Under the pieces are notes generated by a model. It was not told the DNA's origin, searched no databases, and saw nothing but the letters and a program-made list of their open reading frames with translations. Positions 54,383 to 64,000 of a stretch of 64,000 nt of DNA are shown one piece after another. Within the stretch, counting starts at the first letter, position 1. The number at the start of each line of letters is the position of its first letter. The translations under genes and the position numbers were made by a program. Source of the DNA: Streptomyces sp. NRRL WC-3618 (GTDB lineage: Bacteria > Actinomycetota > Actinomycetes > Streptomycetales > Streptomycetaceae); assembly GCF_001280005.1 (NCBI RefSeq), contig NZ_LGDW01000085.1, forward strand, positions 24,213 through 88,212, written 5' to 3'.

Positions 54383-54578
54383 ATATCAACCTAATTACCA
54401 CTAAAGAACATAGTCATACGTTCTCGGCTGCCCTGGGGTTCTCTGTGCGGATAAATCGGTCCGGTGGGGCCGATGATGCGTCACTGGTCGCATATGGCGG
54501 CCTCGTTGGTGGCACGATGGATCTGGCGGGGGTGCGAGGGAACGCATCCCTAGGCCGGTAGCGGACCGACCATAGGGT

Positions 54579-54782
54579 GTGATCAGTGTGGCCATATCGT
54601 TGTCAGTGGTGCTGATGTTGGGAATCATCCTGGTGGTGCTGATCCGCGGGGGCACCATCAAGGCGGGCCCGGCAGTCGTCGCCATCCTCTTCGGCTTCTT
54701 CCTGGCGTCGACCGGCATGGCGGACGACATACAACGCTTCCTGAACTCGATAGCCGACACGATCAACGAGATCCAGTTCTGA
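54579..54782 (+). CDS. small two-helix membrane protein, function unknown
   Basis: About 67 residues. A first helix (AISLSVVLMLGIILVVLIRG) and a second (AVVAILFGFFLASTGMADDI) are joined by a short GGTIKAGP loop; the C-terminus is polar and helical (QRFLNSIADTINEIQF). The start is either GTG 54579 or GTG 54588. A CATAGGGT element just upstream suggests a very short leader. Not recognised. Confidence 0.6.
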   Translation: MISVAISLSVVLMLGIILVVLIRGGTIKAGPAVVAILFGFFLASTGMADDIQRFLNSIADTINEIQF

Positions 54783-54858
54783 CCGCCGTCGGGCACCGGT
54801 CGGAACCGCGGCAAACGCGACCGGCCCGGTTCGAGGAACCGGGCCGGAGGCGGAAGAG

Positions 54859-54929
54859 AGCGGGCGACGGGAATCGAACCCGCGTAGCTAGTTTGGAAGA
54901 CTAGTGCTCTACCATTGAGCTACGCCCGC
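54859..54929 (-). tRNA. tRNA-Gly (anticodon UCC)
   Basis: Minus-strand cloverleaf with acceptor GCGGGCG / CGCCCGC, D-arm TAGCTCAATGGTAGAGC, anticodon loop CTTCCAA and T-loop GGTTCGAATCC. The 3' CCA is not encoded. Confidence 0.96.
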
Positions 54930-55092
54930 ACACGTGCGCCGCAGGTCAGGTGACCGCGGCACAGAAGGCATCGTAGCGGTTCGAGGCCCCTCGGCGCACA
55001 CTCCGTTCCGGGACGCGGCCGCGCGGCACGTCCACTCCTGAAAAGCGACACCTCCACGGCCTGCGGCCATGTACCCTTCGTGTCGCACCAGA

Positions 55093-55169
55093 CGGGGTGT
55101 GGCGCAGCTTGGTAGCGCGTCCGCTTTGGGAGCGGAAGGCCGTGGGTTCAAATCCCGCCACCCCGACCA
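55093..55169 (+). tRNA. tRNA-Pro (anticodon UGG)
   Basis: Cloverleaf with acceptor CGGGGTG / CACCCCG, D-arm GGCGCAGCTTGGTAGCGC, anticodon loop TTTGGGA, and T-loop GGTTCAAATCC. A 3' CCA is encoded at 55167-55169. It is divergent from the tRNA-Gly gene and upstream of tig on the same strand. Confidence 0.96.
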
Positions 55170-55379
55170 CCTGCCGATGGCGTTTCGATCCACCGGCGAG
55201 ATCGCCTTTTGGGACGCGTACCGCCTGCGGCTACTATGCAAGCTGCGCGCCCGTGTGTCTGCGTTGTTACGTCCCTCAAGGGCCGCGAATCCGCTGAGGC
55301 TCCCGCCGTGTCCGGCAGAGGGCAATCGGCAGAATCCTCAGCAGAACCCAGAGAAGTCAGCCCCCAAGGAGACCGAACC

Positions 55380-56774
55380 GTGAAGAGCGCCGTGGAGACC
55401 CTGAACCCGACCCGGGTTCGGCTCAGCATCGAGGTGCCCTTCGAGGAGCTCAAGGACAGCCTCGACGCGGCGTACAAGAAGATCAACCAGCAGGTCACGG
55501 TGAAGGGCTTCCGGAAGGGCAAGATCCCGGCGCGCGTCATCGACCAGCGGTTCGGCCGCGGTGCGGTCCTGGAGGAGGCGGTCAACGACGCCCTCCCGAA
55601 GTTCTACACCGAGGCGGTCAACGAGGCCGAGCTCAACGTCCTGGGCCAGCCCGAGGTCGACATCACGGAGCTGAAGGACGGCGAGACGCTGAACTTCACC
55701 GCCGAGGTCGACGTCCGCCCGACCATCGAGATCCCGGACTACTCCGGCATCGAGGTCGAGGTCGACGCGATCGAGGTCACCGAGGAGGACATCGACAAGT
55801 CGGTCGAGCAGCTCCGTGAGCGCTTCGCCTCCACCTCCCCGGTCGAGCGGGCCGCCGAGGACGGCGACGTCGTGACGCTGGACCTGGAGGCCAAGGTCGA
55901 CGGCGAGGTGCTGGAGGACGGCGTCGCGACCGGCCTGTCCTACACCATCGGCTCCGGTGAGCTGCTGGACGGCGTCGACGACGCCGTGAAGGGCGTGGAG
56001 GCCGGTGGCGAGGCCACCTTCACCTCCGAGCTCAAGGGTGGTTCGGCGGCCGGCCAGGAGGCCGAGGTCACCGTCAAGGTCACCCAGGTCGCCGCCCGTG
56101 AACTCCCGGCCCTGGACGACGAGTTCGCCCAGCTCGCCTCCGAGTTCGACACCCTGGAGGAGCTGCGCGCGGACAGCCGCAAGCGCCTCGAGAACATGAA
56201 GCAGTACGACCAGGCCACGCAGGCCCAGGAGCGCGTCCTGGAGAAGCTGCTGGAGCTCGTCGAGGTGCCCGTCCCCGAGAAGCTTCTCGAGGAAGAGATC
56301 AACACCCGTAAGCACAACCTGGAGCACCACCAGCTCGGCCAGATGGGCCTCGACCTCGAGAAGTACCTCGAGATCCAGGGCAAGACGGCCGAGGAGTTCG
56401 ACACCGAGACCAAGGAAGCCGCGGTCAAGGGCATCAAGACCCAGTTCGTCCTCGACGAGCTGGTCAACAAGGAGAAGCTGAACGTCAACCAGGAGGAGCT
56501 CACCGAGCACCTCATGCGGCGCGCCGCCTCCTCCGGCATGTCCCCCGACCAGTTCGCCCAGGCGGTCGTCGAGGGCAACCAGGTCCCGATGCTGGTCGGC
56601 GAGGTCGCCCGCGGCAAGGCCCTCGCGGTCGTCGTCGAGGCCGCCACGGTCAAGGACACCAACGGCGAGATCATCGACCTCGACGACGAGGAAGAGGACG
56701 AGACCACGGAGACCCCCTCCGAGGAGACCCCGGCCGCCGAGGCCGAGGCCGCTGAGGAGAAGCCGGAGGCCTGA
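55380..56774 (+). CDS. tig: trigger factor (ribosome-associated chaperone and prolyl isomerase)
   Basis: About 464 residues. The ribosome-binding signature [20 protein letters not shown] is near residue 45. The FKBP-like domain follows with [20 protein letters not shown], and the C-terminal chaperone arms run to an acidic tail ([20 protein letters not shown]). It binds nascent chains at the ribosome exit. GTG 55380 has AAGGAGA 8 bases upstream and starts [19 protein letters not shown]. It heads the conserved tig-clpP1-clpP2-clpX group. Confidence 0.97.
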   Translation: MKSAVETLNPTRVRLSIEVPFEELKDSLDAAYKKINQQVTVKGFRKGKIPARVIDQRFGRGAVLEEAVNDALPKFYTEAVNEAELNVLGQPEVDITELKDGETLNFTAEVDVRPTIEIPDYSGIEVEVDAIEVTEEDIDKSVEQLRERFASTSPVERAAEDGDVVTLDLEAKVDGEVLEDGVATGLSYTIGSGELLDGVDDAVKGVEAGGEATFTSELKGGSAAGQEAEVTVKVTQVAARELPALDDEFAQLASEFDTLEELRADSRKRLENMKQYDQATQAQERVLEKLLELVEVPVPEKLLEEEINTRKHNLEHHQLGQMGLDLEKYLEIQGKTAEEFDTETKEAAVKGIKTQFVLDELVNKEKLNVNQEELTEHLMRRAASSGMSPDQFAQAVVEGNQVPMLVGEVARGKALAVVVEAATVKDTNGEIIDLDDEEEDETTETPSEETPAAEAEAAEEKPEA

Positions 56775-56802
56775 CAGCCACGGCACCGCTGAAAGCACGT
56801 AG

Positions 56803-56839
56803 ACAGGCCCCCGGGAACCACATGTTCCCGGGGGCCTGT
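56803..56839 (+). terminator. terminator of tig
   Basis: A 16-bp perfect stem ACAGGCCCCCGGGAAC / GTTCCCGGGGGCCTGT with a CACAT loop, 28 bases after the stop. A family A repeat follows directly. Confidence 0.9.
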
Positions 56840-56840
56840 C

Positions 56841-56889
56841 GCGCCCTATAGGGGCGCGGGGAACTGCGCGAACACCCCCACGCACCCGC
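56841..56889 (+). repeat. family A intergenic repeat, copy 2
   Basis: GCGCCCTATAGGGGCGC hairpin, then GGGGAACTGCGCGA, then CCCCCACGCACCCGC. It is attached to the tig terminator in the gene's orientation. Confidence 0.9.
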
Positions 56890-57192
56890 ACCGAACCCTC
56901 CTCCGGCGGACCCACGGCGAGCCCCGGCAGGGGGCCTGGGGCACAGCCCCGCGACGCCCACCCCCACCCCGCCCGCCGCGCAGCAGCCCTCACCGGAAAC
57001 CCAGCTCACCCCAGCGGAGCGCATGCGCTCACAGCGAACAGTTCACTTCCCGGGATTCCCCGGAGGGACCCGCGCGTTAGGGTCCATGAATACGAGGGCA
57101 GGGGAGTCCCCGAAACCGCCGGACGGCCCCACGCCCCGGTAGAACACGTGAGACGGCCCGGCGCCGTCGTAATACGAGCAGGTGGATACGAC
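56890..57192 (+). promoter_or_regulatory. clpP1 upstream region with a ClgR-like box
   Basis: A 303-base region. At 57026-57039 CGCTCACAGCGAAC (reverse GTTCGC-N5-GCG) fits the ClgR operator that I recall for Streptomyces clp genes. A TAGGGT -10-like element at 57078-57083 would place the box near -57, suitable for activation. A GC-rich tail of the preceding repeat fills the first 100 bases. Confidence 0.65.
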
Positions 57193-57819
57193 GTGACGAA
57201 TCTGATGCCTTCCGCCGCCGGCGAGCCTTCCATCGGCGGTGGCCTCGGCGACCAGGTCTACAACCGGCTGCTCAACGAGCGGATCATCTTCCTCGGCCAG
57301 CCGGTCGACGACGACATCGCGAACAAGATCACCGCGCAGCTGCTGCTCCTTGCCGCCGCTGACCCCGACAAGGACATCAACCTCTACATCAACAGCCCGG
57401 GCGGCTCGATCACGGCCGGCATGGCGATCTACGACACCATGCAGTTCATCAAGAACGACGTGGTGACGATCGCCATGGGCCTCGCCGCCTCGATGGGCCA
57501 GTTCCTGCTCAGCGCGGGTACCCCGGGCAAGCGCTTCGCGCTGCCGAACGCCGAGATCCTGATCCACCAGCCGTCCGCCGGTCTCGCCGGTTCGGCCTCG
57601 GACATCAAGATCCACGCCGAGCGGCTGCTGCACACCAAGAGGCGTATGGCCGAGCTCACGTCCCAGCACACCGGTCAGTCGGTGGAGCAGGTCACCCGTG
57701 ACTCGGACCGTGACCGCTGGTTCGACGCCCACGAGGCCAAGGACTACGGCCTCATCGACGACGTCATCGCCACAGCTGCCGGCATGCCGGGCGGCGGAGG
57801 CACCGGGGCGGGCTCGTAG
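57193..57819 (+). CDS. clpP1: ATP-dependent Clp protease proteolytic subunit 1
   Basis: About 208 residues. The active site is complete: Ser in [16 protein letters not shown], His in [15 protein letters not shown], and Asp in the [13 protein letters not shown] to [10 protein letters not shown] part. [11 protein letters not shown] forms the substrate-binding strand. The subunit forms the barrel with ClpP2 and works with ClpX or ClpC. GTG 57193 has AGGTGG about 8 bases upstream; the frame continues further 5' but without a site. It is the first gene of the clpP1P2 operon, probably ClgR-activated. Confidence 0.95.
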   Translation: MTNLMPSAAGEPSIGGGLGDQVYNRLLNERIIFLGQPVDDDIANKITAQLLLLAAADPDKDINLYINSPGGSITAGMAIYDTMQFIKNDVVTIAMGLAASMGQFLLSAGTPGKRFALPNAEILIHQPSAGLAGSASDIKIHAERLLHTKRRMAELTSQHTGQSVEQVTRDSDRDRWFDAHEAKDYGLIDDVIATAAGMPGGGGTGAGS

Positions 57820-57871
57820 GAAGCCCCCCAGCGCCCGCCAGCCCCCGCCTCAGCCCCTTTCAGGAGACACC

Positions 57872-58573
57872 GTGAACGACTTCCCCGGCAGCGGCCTCTA
57901 CGACCGCACGATGGCCGCCCAGGCCGCCGCCCAGGCGGAGTACACCGGCCCCCGTGCCGAGTCCCGCTACGTCATCCCGCGCTTCGTCGAGCGCACCTCG
58001 CAGGGCGTGCGTGAGTACGACCCGTACGCGAAGCTCTTCGAGGAGCGCGTGATCTTCCTCGGCGTGCAGATCGACGACGCCTCCGCCAACGACGTCATGG
58101 CGCAGCTGCTGTGCCTGGAGTCGATGGACCCTGACCGGGACATCTCGGTCTACATCAACAGCCCCGGTGGCTCTTTCACGGCGCTCACTGCGATTTACGA
58201 CACCATGCAGTTCGTGAAGCCGGACGTCCAGACGGTCTGCATGGGCCAGGCGGCCTCCGCCGCGGCGATCCTCCTCGCGGCCGGTACGCCGGGCAAGCGC
58301 ATGGCGCTGCCCAACGCGCGCGTGCTGATCCACCAGCCGTACAGCGAGACCGGCCGCGGGCAGGTCTCCGACCTGGAGATCGCGGCCAACGAGATCCTCC
58401 GGATGCGTGCCCAGCTGGAGGACATGCTGGCCAGGCACTCCACCACGCCGATCGAGAAGATCCGCGAGGACATCGAGCGCGACAAGATCCTCACGGCCGA
58501 GGACGCGCTGTCGTACGGCCTGATCGACCAGATCATTTCCACCCGGAAGATGAACAACGCCAGCGTCCGCTGA
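57872..58573 (+). CDS. clpP2: ATP-dependent Clp protease proteolytic subunit 2
   Basis: About 233 residues with an N-terminal propeptide-like extension ([20 protein letters not shown]). Active site: Ser in [16 protein letters not shown], His in [14 protein letters not shown], Asp in the [14 protein letters not shown] region. [11 protein letters not shown] is present. GTG 57872 has CAGGAGA 5 bases upstream. It lies 52 bases after clpP1 and is almost certainly co-transcribed, forming a mixed ClpP1P2 barrel as in other actinobacteria. Confidence 0.96.
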   Translation: MNDFPGSGLYDRTMAAQAAAQAEYTGPRAESRYVIPRFVERTSQGVREYDPYAKLFEERVIFLGVQIDDASANDVMAQLLCLESMDPDRDISVYINSPGGSFTALTAIYDTMQFVKPDVQTVCMGQAASAAAILLAAGTPGKRMALPNARVLIHQPYSETGRGQVSDLEIAANEILRMRAQLEDMLARHSTTPIEKIREDIERDKILTAEDALSYGLIDQIISTRKMNNASVR

Positions 58574-58756
58574 CGTACTGGTGGACGCAGAAGCTGTATC
58601 GTCTGCCGCCCCTTGGCACGGTTTGACTCGGAGCACGTCAAAGTGAACCGCGCCAAGGGGGGCCCGAACGAGGGGCCCGGCAAGGTACCGTCGGACATAA
58701 GGCAGCACCAGGAGCCGCTGGACCTAGGCGTCTCCCAGGCGAAGGGGAAGCACACC

Positions 58757-60043
58757 GTGGCACGCATCGGTGACGGCGGCGATCTGCTCAAGTGCTCGTT
58801 CTGTGGCAAGAGCCAGAAGCAGGTCAAGAAGCTCATCGCAGGCCCCGGTGTATACATCTGCGACGAGTGCATCGATCTCTGCAACGAGATCATCGAGGAA
58901 GAGCTCGCGGAGACGAGCGAGGTCAGGTGGGAGGAACTCCCCAAGCCTCGCGAGATCTACGAGTTCCTCGAGGGGTACGTCGTCGGTCAGGAGTCGGCCA
59001 AGAAGGCCCTGTCCGTGGCGGTGTACAACCACTACAAGCGGGTCCAGGCGGGCGAGAACAGCAGCGGTCAGAACCGTGACGACGCCATCGAGTTGGCGAA
59101 GTCGAACATTCTCCTGCTGGGCCCCACGGGCTCCGGCAAGACCCTCCTCGCGCAGACCCTGGCGCGCATGCTGAACGTCCCGTTCGCCATCGCCGACGCG
59201 ACGGCGCTCACGGAGGCGGGGTATGTCGGCGAGGACGTCGAGAACATCCTGTTGAAGCTGATCCAGGCGGCGGACTACGACGTCAAGAAGGCCGAAACCG
59301 GGATCATCTACATCGACGAGATCGACAAGGTCGCGCGGAAGAGTGAAAACCCGTCGATCACACGGGACGTGTCCGGTGAGGGTGTCCAGCAGGCCCTGCT
59401 GAAGATCCTCGAAGGCACGACGGCCTCCGTGCCGCCGCAGGGCGGACGCAAGCACCCGCACCAGGAGTTCATCCAGATCGACACGACGAACGTCCTGTTC
59501 ATCGTGGGCGGTGCCTTCGCGGGCCTGGAGAAGCTCGTCGAGTCCCGCGCGGGTGCCAAGGGCATCGGTTTCGGCGCCACGATCCGCTCCAAGAAGGAGC
59601 TGGAGGCGAAGGACCGCTTCGAGGACGTCATGCCCGAGGACCTGGTGAAGTTCGGCATGATCCCCGAGTTCATCGGCCGCCTCCCCGTCATCACGTCGGT
59701 CCACAACCTCGACCGTGAGGCACTCCTCCAGATCCTGGTGGAGCCGCGCAACGCCCTCGTCAAGCAGTACCAGCGCCTCTTCGAACTCGACGGTGTGGAG
59801 CTGGACTTCGAGCGCGAGGCCCTGGAGGCCATCGCCGACCAGGCGATCCTGCGCCAGACCGGCGCTCGTGGCCTGCGGGCCATCATGGAGGAGGTCCTCC
59901 AGGCGGTGATGTACGAGGTCCCGTCCCGCAAGGACGTGGCCCGCGTCGTCATCACGGTGGATGTCGTCCTGAAGAACGTGAACCCGACCCTGATCCCGAG
60001 GGACGCCCGCGGTCGCGGCCCGGGCGAGCAGAAGACGGCGTAA
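58757..60043 (+). CDS. clpX: ATP-dependent Clp protease ATP-binding subunit ClpX
   Basis: About 428 residues. The zinc-binding domain is [17 protein letters not shown] to [10 protein letters not shown]. Walker A is [20 protein letters not shown], Walker [13 protein letters not shown], with the pore loop [14 protein letters not shown] and the ClpP-contacting IGF loop as KGIGFGATI. It unfolds proteins for ClpP. GTG 58757 follows GAAGGGGAAG; the upstream in-frame stretch back to 58613 does not look like ClpX. The 183-base gap after clpP2 probably holds its own promoter. Confidence 0.97.
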   Translation: MARIGDGGDLLKCSFCGKSQKQVKKLIAGPGVYICDECIDLCNEIIEEELAETSEVRWEELPKPREIYEFLEGYVVGQESAKKALSVAVYNHYKRVQAGENSSGQNRDDAIELAKSNILLLGPTGSGKTLLAQTLARMLNVPFAIADATALTEAGYVGEDVENILLKLIQAADYDVKKAETGIIYIDEIDKVARKSENPSITRDVSGEGVQQALLKILEGTTASVPPQGGRKHPHQEFIQIDTTNVLFIVGGAFAGLEKLVESRAGAKGIGFGATIRSKKELEAKDRFEDVMPEDLVKFGMIPEFIGRLPVITSVHNLDREALLQILVEPRNALVKQYQRLFELDGVELDFEREALEAIADQAILRQTGARGLRAIMEEVLQAVMYEVPSRKDVARVVITVDVVLKNVNPTLIPRDARGRGPGEQKTA

Positions 60044-60070
60044 CGGCAGGGCAGGACAAGGGAATTGGGC

Positions 60071-60116
60071 AACTGCGAAGGGGCCCCGGTCAACAGACCG
60101 GGGCCCCTTCGCAGTT
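60071..60116. terminator. bidirectional terminator between clpX and the membrane protein gene
   Basis: A perfect 20-bp stem with the arms AACTGCGAAGGGGCCCCGGT and ACCGGGGCCCCTTCGCAGTT around a CAACAG loop. It is the longest perfect stem in the window. Confidence 0.92.
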
Positions 60117-60137
60117 GAGGTCCGACGCCGGGGCGTG

Positions 60138-61115
60138 TCAGGCCGCGACGCGCACGTCGGTGCGCAGCTTGGCCGCGATCTCGGACGCGGCCTCCAGTGA
60201 ACTGCCCGCGCCCGTGGCCAGGGCGGCGAGGTCGTACGAGATGACGTAGCTGAGGGTGCTGTGGTCACCCCAGACGCAGAACGGCATCCGCGTCGTCTTC
60301 CCGGACTGGGTGCTCTCGACGAGCTGACACTTCATGATGCCGTTGTCGAAACCCGAGGGCGTGAACTCCTCAGGGCTGCCGATGAGTTTGCCGTCGGCGG
60401 AGCTGTCCTTCTCGGACGCCGCCTTCATCTTGGTGAACATGGCGTCGACGACCTTCTCCGGGTCGTCGATCGTGCCGTACACGCCGGAGAACGTGATGTT
60501 CTTCGTGGTGAACCCCGACCCCGCGACGTAACTCGCGCTGACGTTCTGGGGGTTCTGTACCCCCCATGCCTCGGCTTCCGCGATCTCGTCCTTGGCCATC
60601 TTCTCGGCCCCGCTGCCGCTCTTCTTGTAGGCACCGTCGAGCACGGTCGCCGGCGTCGTCAGCTTGTGCGGGCCGTCGTCCCCGATGGCACCGTCCGAGC
60701 CGGGACCCAGCACGAACCACGCCCCCACCGCGACGGCGGCCACGACAGCCACCGCCCCGAGGACGATCCCCGTCTTCTTCCCGCCCCCGGCCGGCGACGG
60801 CGGCTGCGGAACCGGGTACGGGGTCTGGCCGTACGGCGGCTGCTGGCCGTACGGGTTGGGGGCACCCTGCGGGGCCTGCTGCGGATAGGCGTAGCCGGGC
60901 TGGGCCGGTGGGGCCTGCTGCGGGTAGCCGTAACCCGGCTGGGCCGGGGGAGCCTGCTGGGGGTAGCCGTAGCCGGGCTGGGGAGCCGCCTGCGGTGGCT
61001 GGGGCGGCTGTCCGTACGGACCCGGCTGCCCGTACGGACCCGGCTGGGCGGGCTGGCCGTACGGTCCGGGCTGCTGCGGCGGTCCGCCGTACGGGCCCGG
61101 CTGGTTGTGGCTCAT
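60138..61115 (-). CDS. Pro/Gln/Tyr-rich membrane protein with extracellular domain
   Basis: About 325 residues. The first ~120 residues are repeats of GPYGQPxQP and [13 protein letters not shown], low-complexity and probably cytoplasmic. One membrane helix ([20 protein letters not shown], about 140-160) is followed by a 165-residue extracellular domain with [20 protein letters not shown] and ending [16 protein letters not shown]. Two cysteines lie at MKCQLVE and MPFCVWG. Similar architectures are common in Streptomyces without assigned function. ATG 61115 has GAGGGGAA 8 bases upstream. It is divergent from valS. Confidence 0.8.
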   Translation of the reverse strand: MSHNQPGPYGGPPQQPGPYGQPAQPGPYGQPGPYGQPPQPPQAAPQPGYGYPQQAPPAQPGYGYPQQAPPAQPGYAYPQQAPQGAPNPYGQQPPYGQTPYPVPQPPSPAGGGKKTGIVLGAVAVVAAVAVGAWFVLGPGSDGAIGDDGPHKLTTPATVLDGAYKKSGSGAEKMAKDEIAEAEAWGVQNPQNVSASYVAGSGFTTKNITFSGVYGTIDDPEKVVDAMFTKMKAASEKDSSADGKLIGSPEEFTPSGFDNGIMKCQLVESTQSGKTTRMPFCVWGDHSTLSYVISYDLAALATGAGSSLEAASEIAAKLRTDVRVAA

Positions 61116-61239
61116 CTCTGGGTTCCCCTCCAGATGCTTATGTGTTCCTGACATCCTCGCGCAGGCCAGAGGTCCGAGTTGCGCCGGGTGTCCCACCGTT
61201 ACGAAAGAATCGCGTTTCGGGACAGGGCGGTGACGCCTC

Positions 61240-61251
61240 TAAACTGACCGG
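61240..61251 (+). promoter_or_regulatory. probable -10 element of a leaderless valS transcript
   Basis: TAAACT (61240-61245) ends 6 bases before the valS GTG, so transcription should start at or next to the start codon. No ribosome site is seen. Confidence 0.5.
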
Positions 61252-63876
61252 GTGACCGAGAACGCTCAGCAGCAGCCCACAGCGCCCATCACCGAACTGC
61301 CGACCCAGTACGCGCCGGCCGAGGTAGAGGGGAAGCTGTACGAGCGCTGGGTGGAACGGGGTTACTTCGCCGCCGACGCGAAGAGCGAGAAGCCGCCGTA
61401 CACCATCGTCATCCCGCCGCCGAACGTCACGGGCTCCCTCCACCTGGGCCACGCCTTCCAGCACACGCTGATGGACGCCCTCACCCGCCGCAAGCGCATG
61501 CAGGGCTACGAGTCGCTGTGGCTGCCCGGGATGGACCACGCCGGAATCGCCACCCAGAACAAGGTCGAGCAGCAGCTTGCCGAGGAGGGCAAGTCGCGGC
61601 ACGACCTGGGGCGCGAGGAGTTCGTCGAGCGCGTGTGGCAGTGGAAGGAGGAGTACGGCGGCAAGATCCTCGGCCAGATGCGGCGCCTCGGCGACGGCGT
61701 CGACTGGAGCCGCGAGCGGTTCACCATGGACGAGGGGCTGTCCAAGGCCGTCGCGACGATCTTCAAGAAGCTCTACGACGACGGCCTCATCTACCGCGCC
61801 GAGCGCATCATCAACTGGTGTCCCCGCTGTCTGACGGCCATCTCCGACATCGAGGTGGAATACCAGGACGACGCGGGCGAGCTCGTCTCGATCCGGTACG
61901 GCGAGGGCGAGGACAGTCTGGTCGTCGCCACCACCCGCGCCGAGACGATGCTCGGTGACACGGCCGTCGCCGTCCACCCCGACGACGAGCGCTACAAGCA
62001 CCTCGTCGGCAAGCAGGTCAAACTGCCGCTGACGGACCGTTCCATCCCCGTCGTCGCCGACACGCACGTCGACCCGGAGTTCGGCACCGGCGCAGTCAAG
62101 GTGACCCCGGCCCACGACCCGAACGACTTCGCCATCGGGCAGCGCCACAACCTGCCCAACATGACGATCATGGACGAGCACGGTGTCATCACCGTCCACG
62201 GCCCCTTCCTCGGCCTGGACCGCTTCGAGGCCCGCTCCGCCGTCGTCGGCGCGCTGCGCGAACAGGGCCGGATCGTCGCCGAGAAGCGCCCGTACACCCA
62301 CTCCGTCGGGCACTGCTCGCGCTGCTCCACCACCGTCGAGCCGCGCCTGTCCCTCCAGTGGTGGGTCAAGGTCGAGACGCTCGCCAAGGCCGCCGGTGAC
62401 GCGGTCCGCGACGGCCGGGTCTCGATCCACCCCGAGGAGATGTCCAAGCGCTACTTCGACTGGGTCGACAACCTCAACGACTGGTGCATCTCACGCCAGT
62501 TGTGGTGGGGCCACCGCATTCCGGTCTGGTACGGGCCGGACGGCGAGGTCGTCTGCGTCGGACCCGACGAGGAGGCGCCGACCGGCGAGGGCTGGACCCA
62601 GGACACCGACGTCCTCGACACGTGGTTCTCCTCCGGCCTGTGGCCGTTCTCCACCCTCGGCTGGCCCGAACAGACCCCGGACCTGGAGAAGTTCTACTCG
62701 ACCGACGTCCTGCTCACCGGCCACGACATCATCTTCTTCTGGGTCGCCCGGATGATGATGTTCGGCCTGTACGCCATGGACGGCCAGGCGCCGTTCAAGA
62801 CCATCGCGCTGACCGGCCTGGTCCGCGACGAGCGCGGCAAGAAGATGTCGAAGTCCTTCGGCAACGTCGTCGACCCGCTCGACTGGATGGACAAGTACGG
62901 CTCCGACGCCGTCCGCTTCACCCTGGCCAAGGGCGCCAACCCCGGCACCGACGTCCCGATCGGCGAGGACTGGGTCCAGGCGTCCAGTAAATTCGCCAAC
63001 AAGATCTGGAACGCCACGCGATTCGCGCTGATGAACGGCGCCACCATCGAGGGCGAGCTCCCGGCCGCGGAGCGACTGACCGCGACCGACCGCTGGATCC
63101 TCTCCCGTCTGAACAAGACGGTCGCGCAGGTCGACGCGTACTACGACGACTTCCAGTTCGCGAAGCTCAGCGACGCGCTCTACCACTTCGCGTGGGACGA
63201 GGTCTTCGACTGGTACGTGGAGCTGTCCAAGACGACCTTCTTCGCGGGCGGCGAGCAGGCCAAGGTCTCCGGCCGGGTCCTCGGCGAGGTCATCGACGTC
63301 ATGCTGCGGCTGCTCCACCCGGTCGTCCCCTTCGTCACCGAGACGCTGTGGACCACGCTGACCGGCCGCGAGTCCCTCGTCGTCGCCGACTGGCCCAAGG
63401 ACAGCGGCTTCCGCGACGAGGCGGCCGAGGCCGAGATCGCCACCGTCCAGGCCGTCGTCACCGAGGTCCGCCGCTTCCGCAAGGAGCAGGGCCTGCAGGA
63501 CGGCCAGAAGGTCCCCGCCCGCCTCACCCTCGACGGCACCGCGCTGGGCGCCCACGAGGCGGCCATCCGGCAACTCCTCCGCCTCCAGCCGGAGGAGGAC
63601 GGCTTCAGCGCCACCGCGACCCTCCCGGTCGCCGGCGCGACCGTCGCCCTCGACCTCTCCGGCACGATCGACGTCGTCGCGGAGCGCAAGCGCCTCGCGA
63701 AGGACCTGGCGGCGGCGCAGAAGGAACGCCAGCAGGCCGAGGCCAAGCTCGGCAACGAGGCGTTCCTGGCGAAGGCCCCGGACAACGTCGTGGACAAGAT
63801 CAAGGCCCGCCTCACCAAGGCGGACGAGGACATCACCCGCATCCAGACCCAGCTGGACGGCTTGCCGCAGCCGTAA
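61252..63876 (+). CDS. valS: valyl-tRNA synthetase
   Basis: About 874 residues. The class I HIGH motif is HLGH (residues 64-67) and the KMSKS motif is intact at 531-535. The editing domain (with [16 protein letters not shown] and [16 protein letters not shown]) and [10 protein letters not shown] are present, and the C-terminal coiled coil is [20 protein letters not shown] onward. It charges tRNA-Val. It is the last gene of the conserved clp-valS region; its message appears leaderless. A terminator and a family A repeat follow. Confidence 0.97.
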   Translation: MTENAQQQPTAPITELPTQYAPAEVEGKLYERWVERGYFAADAKSEKPPYTIVIPPPNVTGSLHLGHAFQHTLMDALTRRKRMQGYESLWLPGMDHAGIATQNKVEQQLAEEGKSRHDLGREEFVERVWQWKEEYGGKILGQMRRLGDGVDWSRERFTMDEGLSKAVATIFKKLYDDGLIYRAERIINWCPRCLTAISDIEVEYQDDAGELVSIRYGEGEDSLVVATTRAETMLGDTAVAVHPDDERYKHLVGKQVKLPLTDRSIPVVADTHVDPEFGTGAVKVTPAHDPNDFAIGQRHNLPNMTIMDEHGVITVHGPFLGLDRFEARSAVVGALREQGRIVAEKRPYTHSVGHCSRCSTTVEPRLSLQWWVKVETLAKAAGDAVRDGRVSIHPEEMSKRYFDWVDNLNDWCISRQLWWGHRIPVWYGPDGEVVCVGPDEEAPTGEGWTQDTDVLDTWFSSGLWPFSTLGWPEQTPDLEKFYSTDVLLTGHDIIFFWVARMMMFGLYAMDGQAPFKTIALTGLVRDERGKKMSKSFGNVVDPLDWMDKYGSDAVRFTLAKGANPGTDVPIGEDWVQASSKFANKIWNATRFALMNGATIEGELPAAERLTATDRWILSRLNKTVAQVDAYYDDFQFAKLSDALYHFAWDEVFDWYVELSKTTFFAGGEQAKVSGRVLGEVIDVMLRLLHPVVPFVTETLWTTLTGRESLVVADWPKDSGFRDEAAEAEIATVQAVVTEVRRFRKEQGLQDGQKVPARLTLDGTALGAHEAAIRQLLRLQPEEDGFSATATLPVAGATVALDLSGTIDVVAERKRLAKDLAAAQKERQQAEAKLGNEAFLAKAPDNVVDKIKARLTKADEDITRIQTQLDGLPQP

Positions 63877-63893
63877 GTGTTCTGTACGGCGCT

Positions 63894-63928
63894 ACAGGCC
63901 CCGGGGATTTCTGATCCCCGGGGCCTGT
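63894..63928 (+). terminator. terminator of valS
   Basis: A perfect 15-bp stem ACAGGCCCCGGGGAT / ATCCCCGGGGCCTGT with a TTCTG loop, 18 bases after the stop. Confidence 0.9.
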
Positions 63929-63929
63929 A

Positions 63930-63979
63930 GCGCCCCATAGGGGCGCGGGGAACTGCGCGACCAGCCCCAACGCACCCGC
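63930..63979 (+). repeat. family A intergenic repeat, copy 3
   Basis: GCGCCCCATAGGGGCGC hairpin, GGGGAACTGCGCGACCA, then GCCCCAACGCACCCGC. It is joined to the valS terminator exactly as copy 2 is joined to the tig terminator. Confidence 0.9.
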
Positions 63980-64000
63980 CCCCCACCCCCACCACCCCAC

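Noticed and set aside
54859..55169. tRNA genes as attachment sites of an integrated element
   Set aside because: No partial tRNA duplicate or integrase is visible in the window.

Overview
The window is chromosomal DNA from a high-GC actinobacterium, almost certainly a Streptomyces. Supporting signs are the very high GC content, GTG starts, AAGGAGG ribosome sites, many GC-rich terminator hairpins, leaderless promoters, mycothiol-type redox proteins, two ClpP genes next to clpX, and a small RRHVDL-type sulfur leader peptide. Nothing looks like a phage, transposon, integrase or CRISPR array. Functions are inferred from motifs and family knowledge; no database search was possible.

Layout. 1-1619: the start of an unidentified gene and a four-helix membrane protein (minus). 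1850-8592: a minus-strand chitosan/glucosamine uptake operon, recognised as csnR-E-F-G-H-K, with its palindromic ROK operator. 8821-13581: MscS channel, HNH nuclease, and a PadR-controlled two-gene ABC exporter. 13837-18253: a small acidic protein coupled to malQ, a small membrane protein, and a divergent MarR/EamA pair with a palindrome inside the promoter spacer. 18356-22846: aminopeptidase N, a MazEF-type toxin-antitoxin pair, and asd. 23206-27953: an ECF-like sigma factor with a membrane partner, and a large secreted subtilase. 28291-33297: Nudix hydrolase, Tat-exported metallophosphoesterase, beta-lactamase-family protein, and an AbiEi/DUF559-like protein. 33618-37009: a second aminopeptidase N and an Rv2466c-like redox protein.

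37246-43986 is the most distinctive block. A leaderless 28-residue leader peptide precedes a ROK regulator, an Ssu-type ABC transporter (binding protein, permease, ATPase), a flavin-dependent monooxygenase and a TauD-type dioxygenase, all on the minus strand. Together they look like a sulfonate or sulfate-ester scavenging system that takes up the substrate and releases sulfite by two oxygenase routes. A near-perfect 20-bp tandem repeat lies ahead of the transporter genes. 44369-49556 holds bioY, an LPXTG surface protein divergent from a transmembrane Ser/Thr kinase, and an amino acid permease.

49768-63876 is conserved actinobacterial backbone: rpiB, nei/fpg, an Eis-like acetyltransferase, a PP2C phosphatase, an HD protein, tRNA-Gly and tRNA-Pro, tig, clpP1, clpP2 (with a ClgR-like box), clpX, a proline/glutamine-rich membrane protein and valS. 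From memory the same order of tig-clpP-clpP-clpX-valS and nei-rpiB-Rv2466c-pepN exists in Mycobacterium tuberculosis, so the sulfur/biotin/kinase block appears to be inserted between rpiB and the Rv2466c homologue.

Two families of intergenic repeats occur. Family A (three copies) sits 3' of pepN2, tig and valS, always in the gene's orientation and behind a hairpin. Family B (two copies) lies beside rpiB and inside the sulfur operon.
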